A stretch of 64,000 nt of DNA, from NCBI GenBank assembly GCA_034509425.1, contig JAVTVJ010000012.1:7661001-7725000 (forward strand), written 5' to 3'. Positions 1 through 12,000 of this stretch are shown one piece after another; the stretch's first letter is position 1; every line of letters begins with the position of its first letter. Under the pieces are notes generated by a model that worked only from the letters and a program-made list of their open reading frames with translations, searched no databases and was not told where the DNA came from. Both the position numbers and the translations under genes were made by a program. This stretch comes from Eopsaltria australis (Eukaryota; Chordata; Aves; Passeriformes; Petroicidae).

Positions 1-42
1 CTAACCATTACGGCAGTAAAATCCGATTCTGATGGAGAAAGA
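1..42 (+). CDS. ATG2B: ATG2B exon (partial at left edge)
   Basis: Fourteen codons, LTITAVKSDSDGER, followed by donor GTAAGT at 43. The exon leaves in phase 0. Its 5' end is outside the window. Confidence 0.85.
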
Positions 43-3000
43 GTAAGTATTTAATCACAAACAAATTAAAATGTAAAATCTTCATGAGAAATTGTGATTT
101 GAAAATTACTTTATTATACTTAAAATCAAGGAAGGTTTTTCAGTTTACTTGTATTTTTTAACCCCCTTTTTGACAAGTAAAATAATTAAAAACAACTGTG
201 CATATGCTGTTTTTATGGAGCTTTAGGATAATTTAAAGTTTATTCTTGTCTTTTCATTGTTGTTATCTAGACTAAGCCACGTTTTGAGCTGCACTGTTCC
301 AGTGATGTAATCCATATTCGTACCTGCTCTGATTCGTGTGCTGCACTAATGAATCTCATACAATATATTGCGAGTTACGGTGATTTGCATCCACCTGCTA
401 AGACAGAGGTTAAACGTGGAGTTAGCAAGCCAAAAATGAAGGTATAGAATGGCAAAATTATAGCAGCTTAACTTTGTGCTTCTTGGTAATATATTTTAAT
501 TTTAATCCCCATTCTATTTACAAGTAATACAAGATTTTCTGTAAAGAAATTAACAAATCATATCTAATTTAAAATATATTTCAGAGTTAAAATAATACTT
601 TTTTTTCTGCTTTGGTCACTAAATATTTTAAAACATTTTGTGCTGTTTACCTCTTGTACTTTATTCTTATCTAAAGAAGAAAATTCCAGGACGTATATGA
701 GCTGTCCAGGTACTCTGGTCTAAATACCCTGAACCATAATGTTCTAACCTACTTTATGAATCATCCAGCTTGGTGTTTCAGATCACTTGGCTATTTAACA
801 AGTTAAGGTGCGTTTTCTCACAGTTTAAGAGCTGTGAATCAAGCTGTTACAGCAAAATCTTTTTGGACATTTCTTATCTTTGAGATGTAACTATGTATAG
901 TTCCTCTCCTACAGGTAGAGACCTTTAGCCAACCATCTTCCCACGGACCAGGCCTCGCTGAGTCAGAGCAGCAGATTTTACGGGATTTGATGAGTGATGC
1001 AATGGAAGAAATTGAGACCCAACAGACTGCTTCTGCCATGAAGCAAGAGTCTAATGGTAAGAATCCTCTGAAGGCCTAACTACATATAAAGTACAACTTT
1101 TCTGGAAAGAAAGTGGGATTGAAAGTTTTGTGTATGTAAAAGTGCTGCAGTAAGAATGGGAGCACCTACTTAGGATGTCTGAAGTCTTCAAACTGTGGAA
1201 CAGATTCTTGCTTTTCATAACAGTAATGCAGAAGTACTTTGAGATCCTAGTCAAATACACATTACTGAGGTAATGAAAGCAGTAAGGATGAAATCTGACT
1301 CTGGGACTCTGTCAATGCCCCAAATTCTGTAGGAGTGTTAAGTTAGTGTGAAGGAATCAAAGACCTCTCTTCTGTATGAGGGTAGTCCAGGAAGATGGTA
1401 CAGTTCTGAGTCACAGGAAGAAGTTTAAGCTCTAAAGAATTTTTTCGATTAGCAGATGGAACAAAATAGTTGATTTTTATCACAGGATTATGGCTTCTGT
1501 GTCATGGCTAGAGTGTAATTCAAGTTTAAATTTGATAAGGATTCCGTACTGCAAATAGATTTCTATTCCATTACTATTTCCATGATATCTGGTCTTCTTT
1601 TGTGTGGTGGAAGGTGAGCAGTCACTATAGTACTGATAGTTTTTGATGCTGTGGTCTTACTACCAGAATGAGAAACTTGAGAATTGTATTTTATTTATAG
1701 TAGGAATTGATTCAAGATATGTTAAACTTATTTCTTTGATATAATTGAAGTAACAAACATTAGTTAACTCTTACCTAATTTTCACATTTTCCACTGAAAC
1801 ATGTTTTTTCTCCACCCTCCTCCAACTCCCAGGAGTTTTGGATGACAGATCTCAAACTCAGGAACCATCTTGCTCAGATCTCTTCCTGTTTCCAGATGAA
1901 AGTGGAAATGTCTCACAAGAGCCAAGTCCCACTTATGCGTCATTTACTCATCACCTGATAAGTGAGGCCATGGGAGATGTTCCAGCAGAAAGTGATGATT
2001 TCTGCATTCTTTTTGCACCTAAAGTTGCTGTTGCTGTAAGATCCTTTGAAAGTTACTAAAACAAATCCATATATAAACTGAAGTAGAGAAAAGCCTATGT
2101 AAAACCTGGACAAATAAGATTTCATGGATTTCCATGATTGTTTTGTGATATTTTTCTCTTTGAAAGGAATTCATGCATTGTTACTGTTAGGAATGAGTGC
2201 AAATATTTTCTAATAGATATGATTGTATTTTCAAATAGATATAGTTTTTCGATATCTCAGCACTATGTAATTGTTCTCTGATCTGAATGTTACATTAAGC
2301 TGTACTGGCCGTTTTTCATACATTTTATTTGTGTTTAATCATTGTCGTTTTGACTTACAATAATGGCATGGTTACGAAAAAAATGTGTTAAGCAAAAACC
2401 AGCATTTATCAAAACAGCAGCTTTGCATGTCTTCTAATCTTTTGTTAATGTCTTTCTTAATCTAAGCTCTCAGTGTTTCTAAGGACCTAAGATCCTTGCC
2501 AAACCTCAGAGAAAAGCTTCTGTGTCACTTTACACCGATGTCTGTCCTCTGCATGTTGTCTGGTGCTATTCTTCTTAACAGACAGAAGCAGTTCCTGGAT
2601 CCCTGATTAGCAGCTGTATTTTCCCAGTTATAGTTGAGCTTGTTTGTTTCCAAAAGTGCTAATGGGGTAGCCTGGGCTCTTCTGTTGTTTTCTGTTTGCT
2701 TTCAAATAGTACTTTTTGTTTATAGTTTGAGTGGGGAAGTTTTTTGTTTTGGTTTGGGGTTTTTTTATTGTTGTTTTTAGCTACTTCATAGCTTCTCCTT
2801 TATTTTCATATGCTTTTGCCTTTACTTTATAAGAAACATTTCTAAACCAATTATGTGTTGTATAAGCTTTAGAAACAATACAGAAAAGTTTTCCTTTTCA
2901 TAGGAAAGAATTAGACATCTTAATAAAGAAAGAAGATTTCACCTTCTCAATGCTATATGCTTGTCTTTTAATTAGGAAAAAGAGGAAGAGCCAGTTATAA

Positions 3001-6000
3001 AAATAATGGTTGATGATGCAATTATCATAAAGGAAAATCATTTCAGCCAACCTATTAAAAAAACGGATACAAGCAAAGCTCCCCTTCATTTTCCTGTTCC
3101 TCTGGTACGCTATGTTGTAAAGGAAATATCTCTTATTTGGCATCTTTACGGTGGAAGGGATTTTGGGACTGCACCACCAACTTCTCCAGCTAAAAGTTTC
3201 ATGTAAGTGTTTGATCTAATTATGTGGATTAGAAAATTTAGAAATCCTTAATTTTCTTTTGATTTGGAGTAATCTTACTGTTCAATCTCAAGTCTCCCTT
3301 GCTTGCTTCTTGGCTCCCTTCTCATAAGGAATCAGTCAAAGAATGGTTTGGGTTGGAAGGGATCTTAAAGATCATCTAGAGTCTTATTCAGTTTAACTCC
3401 ACACATTGGAGTGGAATTTTCCTGTGGCTTAACCTTGATTTTGCTGATTTTTTGGGGGGTGGAGGGATGCATTTTGTTTTAGGGTTATATTAGTAGTCAA
3501 ATATTCCTAAAGCGATCGGGACTTAAGGACCGTGAAAGGATGTCATGTCAACTAGAGAGTAAAATTATTACAGCCAAAATTAAGGAAATGTGTTACAAAT
3601 GTTCATTTGGTGGGATTACGTACACCTGGCATTCTGATTAGGTGTGTATTACTTGGACAAAAAGAAGTCATTTGGTTAATGGTAACATAATTTTGATGGT
3701 TTTTTGAATATAATTAAAACAGTAGGAAGTTACATCCAGTGCACTTAGTTTTAGATTAACACTGAAATAACTTTAATCTGCAAAAGTGTATTTTTCCTTC
3801 TTACTTCTCCAGAAGTCCCCATAGTTCTCCTTCTCATACACCAACAAGGCATGGACGGAATGCAGCATGTGGGGGAAGAGGAAGAAACCCAGACTTCCTA
3901 ATGGAAATACAATTAAGCAAAGTGAGTAACAGAAACAGCTTCAGCCATGACTCTGTGTGGATTTCTTTACATGTTATACTCTTTTGATAAAACTTTTCTT
4001 TAAGAGTTCAGTACTATTTTTTTCAGCAATATCTACATCTTAGCAATCACTTTGATGGTGATGAATGTGGAATTTGTTCAAACAGAACTGTTAGTGTTAG
4101 CATAGTATTTATTTGCTGAATAAGCTTGTTTCTATAGATGGAGGATATCCATTACAATATTCTTAAAAGTTTTGTTTATTATAACCAAGTTTTGCAGCTG
4201 CTGTTCTGTTTATCTACCTTCAGTTCCATTCTGAATAGGTAAACCTGTTACGAAATTAAGTCTTCTGACAAAATAAGCAAGATGTAGATCTATTGAGATT
4301 ACTCAGTGTATCGGTTTGATAACTGGATGTGAAATAACATCTAGTTGTATCAGTATTGTTCCTGTGTTTCCCCTAACTTATTAAGCACCCTTCAGGCATA
4401 AGGGTGCTAAATGCAAGTAAAGGGTGCATAATCTTACTGTTGTTTTTAAGGCTGTGCTTAGCTCTAACACAGGAACCAAATGTTTTTTGTGGTGATGGGA
4501 TTAATACTGACAAGGAGTTAAACATGTTTCATGTTAAATGGATGTATAACAGAATCTTTTTAAAATAAGATTTTATCAAACATTTCCATAAATACGAAAG
4601 GGCACCACATAAAAATAAAGGCCTTTTATAGTCTACGTATATTTCTAGAACTTAAAATTCATCCCATTAGCACTTCAAACTTGCCAGAAATATGTGAGAC
4701 TTAAGGTAGCCTTTTCTAGAAAACCCATGACATTGCAATAAAAAAGAGGAGAAAGGGAAGTATTTAATATTTCACCTGGAAAACTTCATATGTAGAATTA
4801 TAGCCATCTCTCAATTAGCAGATATTTAATGAGAATTGGTGTTAGCACTGAAGTGGTATAAACGTTTTTTCCCCTAGTTGTCCCTGTAACTTGGTACAAG
4901 GCTTAAAAGTAATGTTTAAAGAAATGTGGGAGAATCAGAGGTGTCACGAACGCTGCTGCCTTGGAGCTCAGCGCGGGGCCGGCAGAGGCCGCTGCTGCCC
5001 TTGCCGTGTGCGCTCAGCAGCGCTGCACTGCCGGCCGGGATGCGGCGGGGTCTGGGGAGGAGGGCATGGTTTGCACCTCACCACAGCTGGAAATGACAGC
5101 TACATCAAGGGCTGACCAAACGAAGATAACTTAGAATTTAAGAAAAATACTGAATTAGATTTATATGGAGTAAAGTGAGTAAGAGAAAGAAAACAAGACC
5201 ACAAGAAGCCACTTGAGAAGTCAGTTGGTAGGGAAGAAACATTTTTTTCTTAAGTATTAGAGGGTGCAGGATTCAAGAACTGCGAGATTGTCTGTCTGTC
5301 TGTCTGGTACAGGCTTCACCATGAAGTGAGAAAGATGTCAGGATTGAGAGGAAAAAGCTGAATCAGTGTTCAAAAAAAGTGAAATTCATTCCTTATCTTA
5401 TACTGACTCTTTGTTTTGGCTTGAATTTGCATGCCAAAATACGAACATGTACACAACTAGAAATTGGAAGATTTCTACTGCTGGATATGTAAAAACCTGA
5501 ATGGTGTTCAGAAATCTTAATAGTAGTTCTGTAAATTTAAAATAGTAGACAGCTTTAAAAGTTCTTAAATGTAGTGTACTTCCCTCATTTTTGTTTATTT
5601 TTTTAAAGAAGTATTCAGCTGTTAAATGGTGTTTTTCAATGAAACTGATTATGCTGGTTTTCTTTCCTTTTTAAAAGGTGAAATTCCAGCATGAGGTGTA
5701 TCCTCCAGGTGGTGCAGAAGGTGATTCCTGTCTGTTGGAGCAGCCAGTGTCACGACAAGTTTTTATTGTTCAAGACCTGGAGATCAGAGATCGCTTAGCT
5801 ACATCACAAATGAATAAATTTCTCTATCTCTACTGCAGTAAGGAGATGCCCAGAAAAGCACATTCAAACATGGTATAGCTATGAAATGTTAATTCATTAC
5901 AATTACTGTAGTTGAACTATCATTGTGGGGGCTATGTGCACTTCTTAATGTTGCAGAAGCAGAAACGTGAGTTCATGGACACTGAAGTAATATAATTTGT

Positions 6001-9000
6001 TGACCCTTTGTGGGGGTTAATTGCTTGACCCTTTGTGGATATTAAGATTAATTCAAAAGTCAGTTTGAATGTTAGCACATCAGGTATTAATGGGTTTGAG
6101 ACTGTTAGTTAAAAAAATAGATGTGCAGGACTACTCTGGTAGCTTTCACAGTTTGGTTTTGAGCAAATGTCTGCTTGTATCAGTGCTGAGACTTTTCACT
6201 ACACATGCAGGTTTGTATTTTTATGGTATACAATAGTCTTCCTGGTTCTGTAAAGGATTTATTAATTTTTTGGGGGGTTTCTTTTAACTTTATTTTTTAT
6301 TAACATTCAGAATAAGTTTTTATTCAATACTGTAATTTCTAAGTGGAGTCATACTACTACAGAGATTTTGCAGTAAATGTTTTTCCTAGCTGGTGTTCTG
6401 AGATTTAATGATTGTGAATGTTTGTGCTTTTATTTAGCTTGTTGCTTTTTTTCAGTTAACAGTTAAAGCATTGCACGTCCGTCCAGAGTCTGGCAGATCC
6501 CCACAGGAATGTTGTTTACGTGTTTCACTAATGCCACTTCGCCTCAATATTGACCAGGTTGGTTGTGCTAGTGCAAAAAATAGAATAATTTTTTCTTTAT
6601 TGAATGATACCTGGGATTTCTTTTAACCAGATTCTTTTAGCCATCATACGTATGTAATATTTTACATTTTCTTGGTGTGATATCTTTTTTATTTAATCTT
6701 TGGATCTCTGTTGTTTCATTCATATCCATACTAGAACTTGCCTTCTGCTCCAGCTGTTACAAAGACTAGATTTTTTTTTTCCTCCTGAAATTTCTGATAG
6801 TCTCAAAGGGTTTAGAATCATGGCTTTTAAAAAGAATTACTTATTCTTCAGTGATCTGGTTTTGTTTGTTCATGAAATGACTTCATTGTTTTTAATTGTA
6901 AAAGGTTAATCATTAATCCAGAAGTGGTTCACAACATCTTGATCAAGGGCACTTGACACTCGAGAAATGCCTCTATTACCTGAAGGCTTTGTCTTGCTAT
7001 CAACTGCAGTGGCAGGAAGAGTAGAAATTGTTTCACTTTCTTTAGCAGGCCTTTGTGCAAGGTATTTTTGATATAGTCAAGAAACATTTGGATTATTTCT
7101 AAACCAGTAATAGCTATATATATGTTTGTGCTTGCAAATGTGAAGTCATTACTCTGTGTTAAAGCATTTCTTCCTTAATTTGTCATCTTCAGAGAGATGC
7201 GTGGGGTTTGGGTTTTTTAGGAGCATAATTAAGATTTCCATACCTACCTTTTGTTTCTTTCAACACACATTAGAGACCAGGTTTTCAATTTGCTATTGGC
7301 AAAACTGAGCTGTCTAGCTGGCAATAATTTAATCTAGAAAAAAATTACCTGGAAATACTGCTGTCTAGGGAAGAAACGTGTTCCCTCTTGGTTATTTTTT
7401 AAAGGCTTCTATGTTTTGTACCATAAACAAAATTCACCTTTACAACTTCTATGAAATTAACCACAGCTTTTTTGGAAGCACAGGGCTACATGCAGTCATA
7501 CTGTAAATACTTGTTATTACTACTTAAGCTGTCATTCTTACCAACTGGAAGTAAAAATGGAAAAGAACGTCCAGTTGTCATCAATGATAGGATGAATAAG
7601 GCACCAGTGTGATGCATCTGTCTGAAAAAGAAGCTGGGATGTAATAACTTTAAGACATTATTAAGACATTAATACCACAGATATTAATGACTTTTAATGA
7701 AGTAGTGATAAGACCTGATTTGTAATGATTTGATTGACTTTGACAGTAGTAGAGAAGAATATAAACTATACTTAAATACTTTCTACTGCAAATCAGAGAA
7801 AAGTTTATAACCATTAAAACACCTGGGTTCTGGAACAGTCTCCAAAATGAGATTAGAAATTATGAAAATAGCACTGAATTTTTAAGACAGAGCTAGATAG
7901 ATCATGAAATCCTGTTACATGGAACAGGGTGCAGTGGCTAAGAGGATCTTCCTCGTTTCTCTCCTAGATTTCTATGTGGTTTGTGCATATGTTAAAAGAC
8001 CAAAAAGAAAAAATATGTTTTGGTTCGTATCTCCATAGGAATAGAACTAAAATAGTAGATAATGTTTTTAGAGAATTGGGTCTTTGTACTTATTTTAACC
8101 TGATTGTATTTTACTTTTTGCCATTAGGATGCCTTGTTTTTCCTGAAGGATTTTTTCACTAGCCTTTCTACAGAAGTAGAACTCTTAGTTACTCCAGATC
8201 CTGAAGGTATATTTCTAAAAAAAGCCTAACATTAAAGTGCTGTTTCTTTCTTCTTTAATTTGTGTATGTGTCTGTAAATTCACATGTGAATCTTATGTGT
8301 ATAAAAACTTGTGTTGGGGTTTGAGCACTAACGTCAATGACTGATTTTTTTAGAACTCAGAAGCTTTAGGTATTTAAGCTTTTTATTTTAGAAATATGAA
8401 GAAAGGTCTTCAACATATGGAATCTTAATTCTGTAAAAGGTTTAACCGAAATCAGAGCCTATTTAATAAGAGCTTCTGGAAAAATTGAGGACTGTGTATA
8501 TGCTATTGGGAGTTATTATTAGTTAAAACAAATACATTGTGCTGCTTATTTATAAAATTGAATTCTGTGTTAGAGAACTTCAAGCTATTAGAAAAACATA
8601 CTACTTTATGCAAGGGGTAATAAATAATGTATGTATGCAGTTGAAGCAGCAGTTCTTATCAATTCCATTATCTGATGCAAAAGCAGTATAGATTGAAAAA
8701 TGTATTTCCACTATTTGGATATTTCTTATCAGCTGTACTTTACCTATTTCTTTTGAGATGTCATGCTGAAATGCATAGATGATGAAGCACTCTGCAATAC
8801 TGCCGTTAGAACCAGATGCATTATTCATGCTGATGCACAAACCTCAACTTAAGATGCATGTAATAACTTTTATTAAAAATTAAGAGAATCTAAATATTGC
8901 CATGCCAGTAATTCCTACTAATGAACATTAAAACTTACTAAGTAGTTGTGTAAATACAATCTTTCTGTCATCATTGTGAAAAATATGAGTCACTTTACTG

Positions 9001-12000
9001 TATATAACTTTTTTCTTAGTTAAAAAGTCTCCTGGTGCTGAAGTTACATGTAGTTTGCCCAGGCATGTCAGCAGCCTTAAGGAACCAAGTCCAGTCATTT
9101 CTTTTGCATCACACAAGCAAGCAAATGAAAATGGCAGCATTGATTCTATGGATGTGGGTAATGGAGATGATGATAATTTCTCACAAGAAACGACATCATA
9201 CAGCGATCAGCCAGTGTTTTTCAGGTAAACTTTTGTTACAAAATTTACAGTGACACATATCTGAATGTTTTAAGAAAGTGTGTTGATAAACTATTCAGGC
9301 CATTTTTTTGTTTATTGGCTGGTTGTGGAAACCAAATATATTTGTTTTATCACTGGAAGAGCACCAATGATTTTTATTAACTTTTTTACACTACTGTGCA
9401 CAAGGAAATAGAAATTAAATCTCTGCCACATACAGAACCAGTAGTGAGATGTTTTACAAATGCATAAAAAGAGCAGTGTTTGTACTCTTAATGTAAATTA
9501 GGTCTAATATAACCAGAGATGAGAGTATATTAAGGAAAAGCATATAAGGATATCATGGAAGAGAGGTGTGAAATTAAAATAGCACAAGAGAAACTCTAAT
9601 GTAGCCCTGACTGGGAAGTGACTATGAAAATTGTAGCTTGTTATGCAAAAGTTTTTTCATGTGCATTCTGATCTTAAGTGCCTCTAACAACAGATGTGTG
9701 CTATGTTAAGCAGTGCAGACCTAAATTGTAATAGCACGGCTGTGGTTCTGTTTCACCACATATATTATCAACAGAATTTTTTATCAAGTTTCACTTGCAG
9801 GACTAAGTTTTGCCCACAGAACCATCATTTTGGGGGTGTTTGCTTGTTTGTTTTTTTAACATAAAGATGCTCACTTGCAGAATTAGTAGCACATTTGCAG
9901 GACTGTTAAATTTATTACAAATGCTAACCTGAAATAGATGTGATTAAACCAAGAAAAGCTGAATTTTCCACTGTATTTTGTACATTTATTCTGAAGTACT
10001 AGCACAGCAACTAAAGGATTTATGGTTTACAGAAAAGGGTATGACATCCTATTCCAGGAGAATGGGAAGCCATGAGTTTCTTTTCAGAAGGGTAGTTTTA
10101 TTTCCTTGTCATGTTTCTCACTATAATATTTTTGTGTCCCAGAGAATTTCGCTTTACATCAGAGGTTCCAATACGGCTTGATTACCACGGCAAGCATGTA
10201 TCCATGGATCAGGTTTGTGTATAATGCTGATGCTATAGAATAAAAATTGGATGTTGTTAGTTTTGCTTTCCCCTCCCTGCTCTTCATCAATGGGGGTATA
10301 TTTTTATGCTGCCTACTCATTAATGATCTGATTATGACAAACATAAAATACCCTTTTTCCCCATAGTTTTAGTAAAGCTTAACCTTGTTTCACTCTGAAT
10401 TGGAAAACTAGAGGGTGAATCCCCCACATGTGATTAACCCAGGATGGAACTTGAGTGTGACATTTATGAGCTCAGTGATTGGCTTGAAATCATAGTGTGT
10501 AGCTGCAGTGCCCCTTGAAGTATGATACCACTGTCTGATGCCAGAATAGTGCATTTTATTTTATCTTTCCCCATTAATGCCAGAACAAAATATTTTGTTG
10601 TTTGTTCTCCTTGTTTCCTTTCCTTGCAGTCTAGTAACATATGGGCCTCAGTGGCAATGGCAGAGTCTATTACAGATGAAAAAAATGCTCATGGTTCTTT
10701 TTAAAATATGCATTCTTTATCATTCTGAGTTTAGAAGCAGACATCAAAAAATCCTATTTGCACAACAAGACTTACACTTTGTCATGGCAAATCAGTAAGA
10801 AAATATGGGATAGTGAAAGCAGCAACTTCTTGAATTTGCCTGGCTATCAGAAATTGAAACATGAAATACGGTCACTTTAGAATGCCTGCAACACAATAAA
10901 GTCAGAACTGTGTTTACATAATTTATTGTAGCTTATTTCTGAAGAAGCCCTCTTGTATCCAGATGTTTTCCTTAGAGTAGCAGGTTAAGCCAAGTTTCCT
11001 TTTTTGCAAGTTTCCATGTAGCATGATTCATAGTACTGTACAAGTCACATTTGGGAGACTGGGAGTTGTACAGGTTGAGTAAAAGTACGTGATAACAAAA
11101 TATTTCACTTACAGGGAACATTAGCTGGGATTCTTATTGGGCTTGCTCAGTTGAACTGCTCAGAATTAAAGCTGAAGAGGCTTTGTTACAGACACGGGTA
11201 AGTTTATCAAAATGTAGATCAACACTGCTATTGCAAATTGGACAGGTTTATGGGGAATAACTGAACATTGCAAATGCAAAGCGAATTTTCTTTTAAGATG
11301 CCCTTCCAAAATTATCCAAAATGCTTTTTGACTTTACAAATATTTCTTGATCCTAGGTTTTTTCCAAATGTATATAATTCAAGAACTTCTAACTCAGAAC
11401 AGAATTTAATATATGTGCTAGTCTTGATGATAAACTCTTTATTTTAGTTTTATGTTCACTTCCTATGGAACTGGATGTGATTATACAGTTTTGAGTTTGT
11501 TTTATGAAGCATATACATTTGAAATAGTTGGCTTAGCCAACACCAACAAGAGATGTCATTTGAAAAAGCTTTCCTTTTCTTTAAATGACATCTTTTACTT
11601 CATTGAATAAAGAATGCATTTTTCTTATTAGGAATTGTTTGTTTAAAAAAATTTAATAATTGTATTTACTTTAGTTTATTAGGTGTGGATAAATTGTTCT
11701 CCTATGCCATCAGTGAATGGCTTAATGATATAAAGAAAAACCAGCTACCAGGAATTTTGGGAGGAGTAGGGCCTATGCATTCTCTTGTGCAGTTAGGTAA
11801 GTTAATTCTTACTTCTATTCAGCTACATATGAATGTGTTTCTTTAAATACCAAACAACACCTCTCCCCCCTCAAAAAAAACACGACAAATCATGTTGACT
11901 CTTGTTTTCACTTCCTTTCAAGGCATTCTTCTTATCTAAGAGAACTTTCTGACTCTGGTGTTGTGTCTTCATTTTCAGTGCAAGGTCTGAAAGACCTGGT

